Source of the DNA: Bacteroidota bacterium
GTDB taxonomy: Bacteria; Bacteroidota; Bacteroidia; 2-12-FULL-35-15
Assembly: GCA_017303895.1 (NCBI GenBank)
Contig: JAFLBF010000001.1
Coordinates: 1 to 64,000, forward strand
DNA: 64,000 nucleotides
Reading direction: 5' to 3'
Position numbers and translations under genes: made by a program. Shown one piece after another: positions 26,301-35,174 of the stretch (the stretch's first letter is position 1; each line of letters opens with the position of its first letter). The notes below the pieces were generated by a model. It saw nothing but the letters and a program-made list of their open reading frames with translations. It was not told where the DNA came from and did no database searches.

Positions 26301-29300
26301 AGTCATACCAACAATGTGATCTCTATTTACAGAAATATTAGCTCTATACACAACATTCAATTCGCACCAAAAGTAGATATCACATTGAGTGGCTCCGCTG
26401 CGATCAACAGCATTGCAGTTGGTGATATTGATGGTGATGGGAAAATGGATATTGCAACTGCAGGTGGTAGCGGATCAATGATCAATACACTTAGAAATAC
26501 TAGTTCTATAGGTTCAATTTCTTTTGCTGCTTTCGGAACTACTTCATTAAGCGGAACCATCACAGGTGTTGCCATTGGTGATATTGACAATGACCTAAAA
26601 GCGGATATTCTTTATGGTGCAAGTGCAAGCACTGTTGGTGTTTTGAAAAACAACTCAACAGTTGGTAATATAAGTATCTCCACATCACCAACATCACTTA
26701 CAACACTTGCAAATACACCAAGCGAAATCAAGTTAGGTGATATTGACGGGGATGGAAAATTAGACATTACAGTTGGCTACAATACCGGCACACAAATGTC
26801 TATTTTTAAAAACAACAGTACCGCAACATTCTCTATTGCAACTAAATTTGATTTTTCACTTATTGCCAGCACTTCGAATCCGAAATCCCTTGCTCTTTGT
26901 GATCTAAATGGTGATAATAAAATGGATATCGTTTCAGCAGGAAACAATCAAAACTTCTCCTACTTCCAAAACAATATCAACCCATTGGTGTCTGAGCCAA
27001 CTGTTTCTGCAAGTTCTATGAATTTCAGCGGCACGACTACTACACAAACCACATTAAACTTTACAGCAGGGAATGGCGCAAATCGTGTGATCTTTGTCCG
27101 CGCCTCAACATCAGCAGCCTTTGCTCCTACTGATGGAGTTGGATATGTACCTAACACTATTTTTGGAAGTGGTAGTGATATAGGTGGAGGAAATTATTGT
27201 GTGTATGATGGTAACAGTAACAGTGTGACAGTTACCGGCTTAGAATCCAACACAAACTATGTGTTTAGTGTTTATGAATACAATGGAGCGCTGAATTGTG
27301 AATATAACTATTTGGTATCAGGAACTTCAGGTATTGCTTCCGTTACAACAAACAATACTACTCCCACTCTAACCGCAATTTCAAATCCTGCTTCTATTTG
27401 TCAGAACACCGGATTGCAAACCATTAATTTAAGTGGAATTGGGACTGGTTCAGGAAATGAAGTTCAAACATTAACCGTTACTGCTACATCCAGCAACATC
27501 GGTTTGATCCCTCATCCAACTGTAACATACACTAGTCCGAATGCAACGGGATCATTATCTTACACGCCCGTAAACGGAGTGTCAGGAACAGCTATCATTA
27601 CAGTAACTGTAAATGATGGTGCAAGTAACAACAACATAGTAACACGTACATTCACTGTTACTGTTGATCATTTGCCTACAACCTCTGTTGCAGGAACAAA
27701 TCAACAGATTTGTCCAAGTGTGGGAACCTTAGCAGGAAATACACCTGCCTATGGAACAGGATTATGGACAATCATTGCAACTACTAATGGTGCAATTACT
27801 ATCACCGATCCGAATGACCCAACAACAACAGTAAATAATTTTAACATTAATGACTCTGCTACCTTCCGCTGGACGATCAGCAATGGTGCTTGTGCTAGCT
27901 CAGGAAACAATGTGAGAGTGAAACGTATCAGCTGTCCTACAACAGCCGACTTTACTGTTAACTCTACTTCTGAATGTTTAAACATCAATCCAACGGTTAC
28001 GTTCACCAATGCTTCGGTAGCATCAGGTGCAACGATCATCAGCTGGAACTGGAGCTTTGGTGCAGGAGCTTTCCCAGCAAATGCAACAGGTGCTGGTCCG
28101 CATACCGTAACGTACTCTACAGCCGGTGCAAAAACAATTGTACTTTCTGTTCAGGATAATTTAAGTGCTACTGATACCGAGATCAAAACAGGATTTGTTA
28201 CCATTAACGATGTTCCTGAACCGGCAACAAATATTTCTGGGTCGACCACTGTTTGTCAAGGGCAAACAGGAGTGAACTACTCTGTTGCTGCAGTTAATGG
28301 TGCTACAGGATATACCTGGAACTTGCCTTCCGGTGCTACTTTAATATCCGGAGTAAACACAAATAGTATCACCGTTGATTTTGGAACCAATGCTATATCG
28401 GGTAACATTTCAGTTAGAGGAACCAATTCATGCGGTAATGGAACATTATCTGCAAACTTCCCGGTAACGGTTAATCCACTTCCTGCTGCTGCCGGAACCA
28501 TTTCAGGAAGTACTTCTGTGTGTGAAGGAACCAGCAGTGTTGCCTACAGCATCCCTACCGCTGCTAATGCTACTTCCTATACATGGAACATCAATGGTGG
28601 TGCAAGCATAGTAACAGGTGCCGGAACCAATGCCATTACCGTTAATTATCCATTAGGAACTGTAGCAGATGGAACACTTTCTGTTTATGCAACCAACAGC
28701 TGTGGTAACGGAACAAGCAACGCTATCAATATCAGCATCGATTCATTACCGGAAGCTGCCGATCAAATAGCGGGTCAAGCTTTGATCACTACATGTCCAT
28801 CTACAACCGGTGTTCAATATTCAATTCCATTGGTGAACAACGCAACAACATACAACTGGACTGTTCCAACAGGTGTTACCATCACTTCAGGAACAGGAAC
28901 CAATGTGATCACTGTTGATTATACACCAAGTGCTGTTTCAGGAAATATTACTGTTACTCCAAGTAATACGTGTGGCGATGGTGCAATGTCAACTTTGTCT
29001 GTAACGGTGAATACATTACCTGATATGGCAGGAAGTATTTCGGGAAGCGATTCCTTAACGGTTTGCCCTGCTTCCAATGGCATCAACTTCTCATTAGCTT
29101 CTGTATTCAACGCTGATTATTACATCTGGTCATTACCTTCAGGTGCAACAATTGTAAGTGGCGATAGTACGAATAGCATCTCAGTAAATTTTGCAGATAC
29201 TGCTCAATCGGGAACTATCACTGTTACTCCAACCAATGCTTGTGGTACTGGAGCACCTGCAACTTTCAACATCTACATTGATCCTGTTCCGACACAAAAC

Positions 29301-30149
29301 TTATGTATGGTAACAGTGGATGATGTTTCATTGTACAACAAAGTGATCTGGGAAAAACCGGTAACAACAGCGATCGACAGCTTTAGAATTTACCGCGAGA
29401 TCACCAGCTCATTTGTTCATATTGCAAGTGTTCCTTATGATTCATTAAGTGAATATGTGGATGATACATTTGCTCCATTAGCGGATCCAAACACTACCAA
29501 CTTCCGCTATAAAATTTCAGCAGTTGATACTTGTGGAAATGAAGGAGCATTGAGCGACCACCACCGTACTATTTTCTTACAGGCGAACCAAGGTGTAGGA
29601 AATGTGATCAACTTGAACTGGGTTCCTTATGAAGGAGCTACAGTAACTTATTACTATATCTTACGTGATACATTAGGTTCTGGAGTATTTGAAGTGATCG
29701 ACTCCGTACCGGGATCAAATACAGTTTATACTGATTTGAATCCACCGATCACACAAAGCAGTGTTCGTTATGTACTGGAATGTAACTGGGCAACTACTTG
29801 TACTCCAACACGTGCAACGATCAACACCACCCGTTCTAACATTAAGAGTGCAGCATACACCACTATTGGTATTGCTGAAGTAACCTTATTAGAGAACGAA
29901 GTGAATGTGTATCCAAATCCTACATCAAACACCTTAAATGTACAATATCCTTTAGGATTTAAGGACTATACGATTGTAATGTTTGATGCATTGGGCAAAG
30001 TGGTGTATAACGAACAATTAAATGATGAGTCCGGAACAACAGGAAGCAACATCAAACAAATAAATGTGGAGAGCTTTGCGAAAGGGATGTATATCCTAAG
30101 TGTACAAACTTCTTATGGTAGCATCCACAAACGTGTGGTGATCCAATAA
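23346..30149 (+). CDS. Giant multidomain T9SS surface protein (Fn3-like, LamG, IPT, FG-GAP, PKD)
   Basis: 2267 residues with signal peptide (to about 25, ...LISNLTYAQ). Order: about three Fn3-like repeats (25-395; each with NGNGxxR, VVYNG and YEY blocks); a fourth repeat interrupted by a LamG domain (about 440-655; FDGTNDYVSIPN, WHHIAGVYNG, QIDEVRVWNYA); an IPT/TIG domain (about 748-845); seven FG-GAP/VCBS calcium-loop repeats (about 858-1205; DLDGDGRID type); a fifth Fn3-like repeat (about 1217-1337); a cadherin-like domain; a PKD domain (about 1533-1621); four PKD-like repeats (1622-1981); Fn3-like domains; and a T9SS type A sorting domain (about 2179-2267, VYPNPTSNTLNVQ). Probably an adhesin. 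Single gene, hairpin downstream. Confidence 0.93.
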   Translation: MKKILSSIICLLSLLLISNLTYAQQPTVNASNVITVGKTTTSISINWTNGNGSNRIVTCALSTSGTSVPNDGTAYTQNSTFGAGSNLGNANYVVYNGSGSGCNAFGLTPGTAYRIRIYEYLIGVNGFDFSYENYLTSGYPNYLEYTLTTEPTTNASAITATNIAQNSATLSFTSGNGTYELLSLRASSSYANTPVDGTSYSASTVYGNGTSLLTSSPASYVLTWGTATSANVSNLAAGTTYTAAAFAFNGGFSTYNYMTSSYPTKTFTTLAAQPTSASNTLSFSNVTNSSMTVSWTIPSSGAGVYRIVTCKPGTTNTDLPSDATNYTANANYGSGSLVGSAYVVYNGTGNHVNVTGLNTTQNYSFSVFEYNVATNTYNLTYNYLTSSYLNGYAQTLSAEPTVPASSLVFSNITSNSVRATWANGNGGRRNVGVRAGRIQTGLAFDGTNDYVSIPNESNFDFTSQMTVEAWIKVNAFTTAFQTIVAKGSGTWRIQRYASTNFIEFTVNIGGINRMAIGSRNVNDGKWHHIAGVYNGSQVVLYVDGTVDSYSSATGNIDQNNYQMSIGENLQDVGRYFNGQIDEVRVWNYAQPAGNISSYMNKTLVGNEYGLKGYWKLDDGFTATSTAKNSSLTSSIDGTLTGFASTAAATNFTNTSGWILSGAVVNVPLDFNTYSSTSAFFSTSNSNYYYGGAPTFMVYQGPDSTSVTVTGLSPNTYYNFGVFERNGTTGDNNYLTNSYATADVLTSSISAPTITSFSPASGFVGSIVTINGTNFNPTASSNTVYFGSTKATVVSANAGGTQLTVKVPPGSTLSPISVTNNTLTAYSTKAFIVTSPCGSTNFAANTLNTAQSANGYYSYNDVRVADMDLDGLPDLVGLYPYSYTGITRNTSTGGTVNFSSTPYYLFNTYGITDDFEIADLDGDGRIDVAMTSSYNSNASFVTNKNISTPANINFGNIAEFAGNVGYTPSDIAIADLDKDGKPDVIMSHTNNVISIYRNISSIHNIQFAPKVDITLSGSAAINSIAVGDIDGDGKMDIATAGGSGSMINTLRNTSSIGSISFAAFGTTSLSGTITGVAIGDIDNDLKADILYGASASTVGVLKNNSTVGNISISTSPTSLTTLANTPSEIKLGDIDGDGKLDITVGYNTGTQMSIFKNNSTATFSIATKFDFSLIASTSNPKSLALCDLNGDNKMDIVSAGNNQNFSYFQNNINPLVSEPTVSASSMNFSGTTTTQTTLNFTAGNGANRVIFVRASTSAAFAPTDGVGYVPNTIFGSGSDIGGGNYCVYDGNSNSVTVTGLESNTNYVFSVYEYNGALNCEYNYLVSGTSGIASVTTNNTTPTLTAISNPASICQNTGLQTINLSGIGTGSGNEVQTLTVTATSSNIGLIPHPTVTYTSPNATGSLSYTPVNGVSGTAIITVTVNDGASNNNIVTRTFTVTVDHLPTTSVAGTNQQICPSVGTLAGNTPAYGTGLWTIIATTNGAITITDPNDPTTTVNNFNINDSATFRWTISNGACASSGNNVRVKRISCPTTADFTVNSTSECLNINPTVTFTNASVASGATIISWNWSFGAGAFPANATGAGPHTVTYSTAGAKTIVLSVQDNLSATDTEIKTGFVTINDVPEPATNISGSTTVCQGQTGVNYSVAAVNGATGYTWNLPSGATLISGVNTNSITVDFGTNAISGNISVRGTNSCGNGTLSANFPVTVNPLPAAAGTISGSTSVCEGTSSVAYSIPTAANATSYTWNINGGASIVTGAGTNAITVNYPLGTVADGTLSVYATNSCGNGTSNAINISIDSLPEAADQIAGQALITTCPSTTGVQYSIPLVNNATTYNWTVPTGVTITSGTGTNVITVDYTPSAVSGNITVTPSNTCGDGAMSTLSVTVNTLPDMAGSISGSDSLTVCPASNGINFSLASVFNADYYIWSLPSGATIVSGDSTNSISVNFADTAQSGTITVTPTNACGTGAPATFNIYIDPVPTQNLCMVTVDDVSLYNKVIWEKPVTTAIDSFRIYREITSSFVHIASVPYDSLSEYVDDTFAPLADPNTTNFRYKISAVDTCGNEGALSDHHRTIFLQANQGVGNVINLNWVPYEGATVTYYYILRDTLGSGVFEVIDSVPGSNTVYTDLNPPITQSSVRYVLECNWATTCTPTRATINTTRSNIKSAAYTTIGIAEVTLLENEVNVYPNPTSNTLNVQYPLGFKDYTIVMFDALGKVVYNEQLNDESGTTGSNIKQINVESFAKGMYILSVQTSYGSIHKRVVIQ

Positions 30150-30163
30150 TCAAGAGATAACAT

Positions 30164-30197
30164 AAAAAAGGCGGACAAAATTGTCCGCCTTTTTTTT
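30164..30197 (+). terminator. Intrinsic terminator after giant T9SS gene
   Basis: AAAAAAGGCGGACAA pairs perfectly with TTGTCCGCCTTTTTT around AA. It may also serve the convergent gene ending at 30206. Confidence 0.9.
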
Positions 30198-30205
30198 ACC
30201 GATCC

Positions 30206-31585
30206 TCAAATAGGTTTTTGCATTGTGTAATTGATTCCTATTTGGAATGATTCATTCTTCTTCAAATAAGGATCACCGATCTGCCAACCGTCCGATTTCG
30301 CAGAAAAAGAAAAAAAAGCCTGTAAATTTTTATTAAATGAATATTTTGCAGCAACTTCCACTTTTCCACCTTTAACCCCTTGTGCTTCAAAAAAGGACAG
30401 TGGTTGCTCCCACAAAGAAACAGCAATATCACCTGACCATTTTTTTGAGAACGGATAATTATAAAGCGCTACACCCAATCCGTACATTTTATGCTGGTAG
30501 TTGTTATAATTCTGCAGATTTAATAAAAAATCAAAATTCTTGTATTTAAAAGGGACATGCACTCCTATAGCATTTCCAAAATGAGTCGGTGCATACGATG
30601 CCAACATATTAAATGAAAACGTCCTGCCGATATTGATCCTATTCACAAAAAAAATTGCAGGATTTAAAAAATTGATCAAAGACAATTTTTTTTGTTCATT
30701 CAAAAATTGTTGTGCATCAGCAGGCAATTCAGAAAAACCAATCCTTCTATTAACTCCTTCCCCTTCAGGGAAGTGGTCACGAATGAAATAAGAACTATCG
30801 GGCCAAAACATATCATACGCCCAGGCCGTAAGATCAGCGCCTGCAAAATCCCTCTCAGAAGCATTTTTACTTTCATGCGGAACAGCCAACAGCTTCACAG
30901 AATCACTCAAAGTACTAGTTGAAAATTTAAAATAATTATATACATAAAATGCGTTATAGAGCAAAAGAGAATTCTTGTTCAGGCTTCTTTTCTTATAAAA
31001 ATCCTGAATAGTAATTTTTTGATTCTGAACAATCTCAAATTGTACTCCTGCCACATAAGAATAAAGAAGTTGATCATTATCCGTACACTTTAAATTGTAC
31101 AATGCCGAATCGGAAACACCATAGACCGTTCCATCCCAACGATGTAAAATCCAGTTTCCATTCTTGGATGATATACCATTAACAGCTAGAACAGAGCGAT
31201 GAAACTCTTCATGTGCCCATACGCCAAGAGGAATAGGAAGCTCACTACCATATTTAGAAAAACCAAAGCCAAGCAAATATTTAAAAGTAAAATTACCGAT
31301 CCGCTTAGCGGTTGTATATTCCTTATTTTTCCGTTTAAACAATTTATCACCGAAACCATCAATTCCCCAATATCCTAATTCATAAAGATCAGTCGAAAAA
31401 GCCTCTGCCTGAACCATTGAAGGATACCTCTGTTGTGAGATCGTATTTTGAGGAAAGTCAAAAACAGGAACACGCAAAGAAAGTTTACAAACAGAGTCAA
31501 GCTTGATCGAACAGTTCAATGAATCCTGTGCAGTACAATACGCAGAAATAAAAAAACTAAGAAGAAAAAAACGTATAGGTGTCAT
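30206..31585 (-). CDS. Secreted protein of unknown function with HExxH motif
   Basis: I chose the ATG at 31585 because MTPIRFFLLSFFISAYCTAQ is a signal peptide; the longer frame has 17 extra residues. The 459-residue product is not a family I can name. It has GVWAHEEFHRSV, an HExxH motif (about His125, Glu126, His129), the zinc-binding signature of gluzincins, followed by a long aromatic region and a C-terminal half of alternating strands (LASYAPTHFGNAIGVHVPF, GLGVALYNYPFSKKW) that looks like an outer-membrane barrel. A protease role is only a suggestion. Confidence 0.75.
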   Translation of the reverse strand: MTPIRFFLLSFFISAYCTAQDSLNCSIKLDSVCKLSLRVPVFDFPQNTISQQRYPSMVQAEAFSTDLYELGYWGIDGFGDKLFKRKNKEYTTAKRIGNFTFKYLLGFGFSKYGSELPIPLGVWAHEEFHRSVLAVNGISSKNGNWILHRWDGTVYGVSDSALYNLKCTDNDQLLYSYVAGVQFEIVQNQKITIQDFYKKRSLNKNSLLLYNAFYVYNYFKFSTSTLSDSVKLLAVPHESKNASERDFAGADLTAWAYDMFWPDSSYFIRDHFPEGEGVNRRIGFSELPADAQQFLNEQKKLSLINFLNPAIFFVNRINIGRTFSFNMLASYAPTHFGNAIGVHVPFKYKNFDFLLNLQNYNNYQHKMYGLGVALYNYPFSKKWSGDIAVSLWEQPLSFFEAQGVKGGKVEVAAKYSFNKNLQAFFSFSAKSDGWQIGDPYLKKNESFQIGINYTMQKPI

Positions 31586-31811
31586 AAGATCAATAAGTAC
31601 TAATTCTATATTCATTAAAAGAATTCCCTCATACAATGATTTGACTATAGCGAAAAAACCGCTGCCCCATTCTCTCTTTAAATCTCTATTCTAAAAACAA
31701 TGAGTGTTATTTTTACCAAAACCAAATTTTAGAATATAATCAAATGGGGCGCGGTCTACCTTTCAAGCATCAATAAGAATTGTAGTAGTTTTTTCTTGAG
31801 ATGTTGAAATA

Positions 31812-33101
31812 TTACTGAATAATGATCTTCTTTGTAACAGACTTTCCTTTAACCGTTGTTCTTATAAAATAAATTCCGCTACTATTTTCTGTCAAGTCAA
31901 GCATTGTATTGTTCTTGAACTCTATATGCTTCAATTTTTCTCCAACTACATCATATAGCTCTGCAACAGCAATTTCATCTGAATTTAATGACATTTTAAC
32001 AATACCATTATTCGGATTTGGATAAATATTTACAAGTGCATTTTCATTCTCATGGCTGTCAATAGAAGTTTGTAGAGAATATTTGATCAAAATACCATTA
32101 GCACCAACTGCATACCCTACTCCATTCTCAAAATCCATTTTATTTAATGAACAAGTAGAACAAGCATCCGTATAATCGACAGTCCACGTTGTTCCTCCAT
32201 TTACAGTGCGATACACAGAGCCCATGTTGCCTAACGCTAATCCGTTTTGAGTATCTTCAAAACGAGCATCATTCATATAATCAGGCATATTATTGTTCAC
32301 AATTTGGCTATTATAAGTATAAACCGTATCGCCAGGTGATGGTATAGACAAATTAAAATTGCTTATTCTTACCAATCTGTTTACCGAAGAAGGAGCCCAA
32401 TTAGAATATTGGTTTGTAAAAACATAAGCAGTATCGACATTCGCAAAATTCATTGTCGTATGGGCATCTGAATTAGGCATTGAAAAAGGATCACCGGGAT
32501 ACCAATTAACACCGGCATCTTCTGTTCTAAAAAAGCGTGTAGAATAGGTCATTGCACCGGAAACATTTCCAGACAAAGAACCTACCTGTGTATCAGCAAA
32601 TCGTAACAGATCAGCCGATGTTGTTCCGGAAATACCCGTAAGAGCAGTATCCCATGAAGATAAATTAATATCTGTAGAAACCAGGCGACCTAAAGAAGTA
32701 AAAATTCTACCTTGGGGACCATTCGTTTCAATATCAGCTCTATGAATCAAAGCAAAATCATCAGCGAGCGCATTCCAGGAAGAGCCCCCATCTGTGGTTA
32801 AAAAAACGATACCAGTTGTTCCGGGCAAGTCGAAACTGCTTACCAATATTGTATCAGTATTCCAAACTTTTACATTTAAAATGTCACCTCTCACAATACC
32901 ATTATTAATATCTGTCCAGGTTGATCCACCATTACTTGTTAATAATATAGTTTCTCTATTACCTACAATAACTCCATAAGAGTCGTTCTTAAAATCAACA
33001 TCATTTAATGTTTGTGTAGTTGTTGAATTGATCGGAGTCCATTGTGCATGGGCCAAAACCGCACCTAATAACATAGGAATTGTAATAAATATCTTTTTCA
33101 T
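31812..33101 (-). CDS. T9SS-exported Ycf48/BNR-like propeller protein
   Basis: 429 residues: signal peptide (MKKIFITIPMLLGAVLAHAQ), then repeats of the photosystem-assembly (Ycf48-like) and BNR type. DFKNDSYGVIVGNRETILLTSNGGSTW and DTQNGLALGNMGSVYRTVNGGTTW are the clearest blades. The C-terminus (IYPNPNNGIVKMSLN ... SGIYFIRTTVKGKSVTKKIIIQ) is a T9SS type A sorting domain. It is secreted or surface-attached; ligand unknown. Its promoter region contains TATGTGA/TCACATA heptamers shared with the nearby two-component gene. Confidence 0.9.
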   Translation of the reverse strand: MKKIFITIPMLLGAVLAHAQWTPINSTTTQTLNDVDFKNDSYGVIVGNRETILLTSNGGSTWTDINNGIVRGDILNVKVWNTDTILVSSFDLPGTTGIVFLTTDGGSSWNALADDFALIHRADIETNGPQGRIFTSLGRLVSTDINLSSWDTALTGISGTTSADLLRFADTQVGSLSGNVSGAMTYSTRFFRTEDAGVNWYPGDPFSMPNSDAHTTMNFANVDTAYVFTNQYSNWAPSSVNRLVRISNFNLSIPSPGDTVYTYNSQIVNNNMPDYMNDARFEDTQNGLALGNMGSVYRTVNGGTTWTVDYTDACSTCSLNKMDFENGVGYAVGANGILIKYSLQTSIDSHENENALVNIYPNPNNGIVKMSLNSDEIAVAELYDVVGEKLKHIEFKNNTMLDLTENSSGIYFIRTTVKGKSVTKKIIIQ

Positions 33102-33117
33102 AGTAATTTTTTTTTGA

Positions 33118-33125
33118 CAAAATTA
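33118..33125 (-). promoter_or_regulatory. TAnnTTTG -7 promoter element of Ycf48-like gene
   Basis: TAATTTTG on the minus strand, 16 nt before the ATG at 33101. The heptamers at 33124-33155 overlap and extend upstream of it. Confidence 0.55.
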
Positions 33126-33155
33126 TGTGAGACCAAGCACTTGTGAAATCACATA
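33124..33155. promoter_or_regulatory. Candidate operator: TATGTGA / TGTGA-AA-TCACATA
   Basis: TATGTGA at 33124-33130, then TGTGA (33142-33146), 2 nt, and TCACATA (33149-33155). The outer heptamers are inverted copies 18 nt apart. The cluster covers the -10 to -35 zone of the minus-strand gene, so a bound protein would control it. Confidence 0.45.
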
Positions 33156-33314
33156 ATAATGTGTTTATATTGTATAGTCATGAAAACAGACGTAATGCTC
33201 ATACAAAAAGTTACTGCCTCCTTTGCATTATAACACATTTATGTTATATCAATTTCAAATAATGCGTTGCAGATTTGCCAAAGTTTATCCAATCTCTTAA
33301 TCCGATACCCCCCT

Positions 33315-33641
33315 ATGAAGGTATTAGTACTTGAAAAAGAACAAATTGTAAAAAAAGATATCGAGCATCAATTAAAAAAGAATGGATTTATCCCTACTGA
33401 TTCAAAGGATAAGGAGGCTGCCATCGTTATTATTGGGCAACTTTCTTTTTTAAATGAAGTTATTTTGATGCAAGCAGAATTACCATTAAACACCAAGTAT
33501 ATATTTCTTACCGGGCATTTTAAAGAATATTTCACGAAAGAGTTAGAGCAGTTCGGCAAGGCTATTTTTGTTCAAAAACCTATTGCCGCAGAAACGGTCA
33601 TAAAAATTATTAAAGAACTAAGTATCAAAGATCTATCATAA
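33315..33641 (+). CDS. Degenerate response-regulator receiver domain (phospho-Asp missing)
   Basis: From the ATG at 33315 the protein has 108 residues (MKVLVLEKEQIVKKDIEHQL). The receiver pattern is recognisable: hydrophobic beta1 LVLE, beta3 AAIVIIG (about 36-41), beta4 YIFLTGH with Thr66, and beta5 FVQKP with Lys88. The phosphoacceptor Asp expected after beta3 is replaced (IIGQ), and the acidic pair near residue 8 is EKE. It is therefore likely a pseudo-receiver acting by protein contact. No output domain is present. The longer frame from 33267 is less likely. Confidence 0.6.
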   Translation: MKVLVLEKEQIVKKDIEHQLKKNGFIPTDSKDKEAAIVIIGQLSFLNEVILMQAELPLNTKYIFLTGHFKEYFTKELEQFGKAIFVQKPIAAETVIKIIKELSIKDLS

Positions 33642-33665
33642 AAAAAGAACTTGAATTAACATATT

Positions 33666-33699
33666 CATGTGATTTTACAACTGGATTAACAATCACATA
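33666..33699. promoter_or_regulatory. Candidate operator: ATGTGA / TCACATA heptamers
   Basis: CATGTGA at 33666-33672 and TCACATA at 33693-33699, an inverted pair 20 nt apart, directly upstream of the T9SS gene at 33728. CATATTTG (33696-33703), one mismatch from the -7 consensus, overlaps it. Confidence 0.4.
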
Positions 33700-33727
33700 T
33701 TTGTGCGTCTAAACCAACAATTGCTAC

Positions 33728-35086
33728 ATGAAAAAACTACATCCCCAATTCATTGCGTCATTATTTCTAAAATGGAACTTTATACAAGGCAAACTTTATT
33801 CAAAGTCTTATTTACTTTTATTAATAGCTATCAGTAGTTATACTCAATTAACGGGGCAATGTGCTACAATGCCTGCATTCCCCGGTTGCACACCTGCTAC
33901 AAGTACACCACTGACCGATGGCGCTACCATTAATACTGGGAATATCAGCACTCTAAACGGAACTGCCAGCTTTTCAAATATTACTCTAAATGGGGGACAA
34001 TTGATCATATGTGGAAGTTTAACTTTATCAAACATTACTCTTAATTCGGGGACGATATATATAAATGCGGGAGCAACTCTTAATTGCAATGCAGGAACAA
34101 ATGCAATATTGAATTCAGGAACAAATTTGTACAATAACGGAACAGCGATTTTTTCGGGACATTTTATTATGAACGGCAATGTTACCGTTATAAATAACGG
34201 AACGCTTACAACACCCTTCAACTATATTGTGATTCAGGGATTAAATGCCTATTTAGTAAATAATGGTCAATTAACCAGTGGTGGCTTCATGGCATGGATA
34301 CCAAGTTCACCCGGATGCCTATGTCTTGGTGATATGAGTGCAACCACCACCAATTATTTCTACAACAGAACTACGAACTCCGTTGTTGTCCCTTCTGGTT
34401 ATGCGTGTTTGAATGTGAGACAATATGCCTCAAATGATAATATTGTAACAGCAGATACCGGACTAGCCGTTTGCATTCCGGCTAGCATAAGTTACAGTGG
34501 TCTTCCGAACTGGGGAAACGCAGATATACTGAATAACTGCGCCAGCTGCTCAGTAGCATTGCCAATTGAATTGCTATCATTCACCGGTCATACTTCAAAT
34601 AAAACAGCTGTACTGGAATGGGTCACTGCATCTGAAATCAATAATTGTTTTTTTGTAGTAGAACGTTCAACAGATGCTATGTCTTTTACCGCGATACAAA
34701 CTCAAAATGGAGCCATTAATTCAACAAGTCAAAACGCATACGTATCATATGACAATTCAATAGAACCGGATGTACTATACTACTACCGGATAAAACAAGT
34801 AGATTGTGATGGGGTTTATACCTATTCGAATATTATTTCACTCAGCTATGCAGATAGTCACCCTGATCTGGAATTTATTATCAATAATTTATACACCGAA
34901 TCAATAGAGCTTATAAACGAGGAGTTCATCGAAAAAATAATGGTTTATAATACATTAGGACAATTGATCAGTAATAGCAAAAGCAGTATTGAGAAAGTTA
35001 ACTACTCTAATGGAATATACTTTATTCAAGTATTTTCTAAATCAGGCAAAACAAAAAAATATAAAGTTGTTAAAAATAAAAAATGA
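33728..35086 (+). CDS. T9SS-exported surface protein, repetitive N-terminal region
   Basis: 452 residues. A hydrophobic leader (YLLLLIAISSYTQLTGQ) is preceded by about 26 residues, so the true start may be downstream. Residues about 60-180 are Asn/Thr/Gly-rich repeating strands (SNITLNGGQLIICGSLTLSN, NSGTNLYNNGTAIFSG), suggesting a right-handed beta-helix. Residues about 275-375 carry the LEWVTASEINNCFFVVERSTD domain frequent before T9SS tails, and the C-terminus (MVYNTLGQLISNS ... YFIQVFSKSGKTKKYKV) is a T9SS type A signal. Function unknown; possibly an adhesin. It lies just upstream of the kinase gene. Confidence 0.85.
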   Translation: MKKLHPQFIASLFLKWNFIQGKLYSKSYLLLLIAISSYTQLTGQCATMPAFPGCTPATSTPLTDGATINTGNISTLNGTASFSNITLNGGQLIICGSLTLSNITLNSGTIYINAGATLNCNAGTNAILNSGTNLYNNGTAIFSGHFIMNGNVTVINNGTLTTPFNYIVIQGLNAYLVNNGQLTSGGFMAWIPSSPGCLCLGDMSATTTNYFYNRTTNSVVVPSGYACLNVRQYASNDNIVTADTGLAVCIPASISYSGLPNWGNADILNNCASCSVALPIELLSFTGHTSNKTAVLEWVTASEINNCFFVVERSTDAMSFTAIQTQNGAINSTSQNAYVSYDNSIEPDVLYYYRIKQVDCDGVYTYSNIISLSYADSHPDLEFIINNLYTESIELINEEFIEKIMVYNTLGQLISNSKSSIEKVNYSNGIYFIQVFSKSGKTKKYKVVKNKK

Positions 35087-35091
35087 TCGAC

Positions 35092-35115
35092 TATGTGATC
35101 GTTTATTGTCACATA
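35092..35115. promoter_or_regulatory. Candidate operator: perfect TATGTGA-N10-TCACATA inverted repeat
   Basis: TATGTGA at 35092-35098 and its exact complement TCACATA at 35109-35115, with a 10-nt spacer. It lies 60 bp upstream of the histidine kinase ATG at 35175. It is the best-formed of three related sites in this neighbourhood, consistent with autoregulation. Confidence 0.5.
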
Positions 35116-35174
35116 AACGTGTTATTTTAGGAACAAGGCTAAAACATCCTTCTAATCTTCGTAATTTTACAACG

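Noticed and set aside
23346-30149. Repeat arrays resembling CRISPR or satellites
   Set aside because: Repeats are in-frame protein domains of about 100 codons with diverged sequence, not short identical repeats with spacers.
31663-31750. GCCCCATT ... AATGGGGC inverted repeat between 31585 and 31812
   Set aside because: Eight-bp arms about 70 nt apart with no other symmetry; likely chance, and no mobile element signs.
34989-35174. Longer N-terminus for the propeller kinase
   Set aside because: It would overlap the previous gene and cross the operator; the signal peptide starts at 35175.
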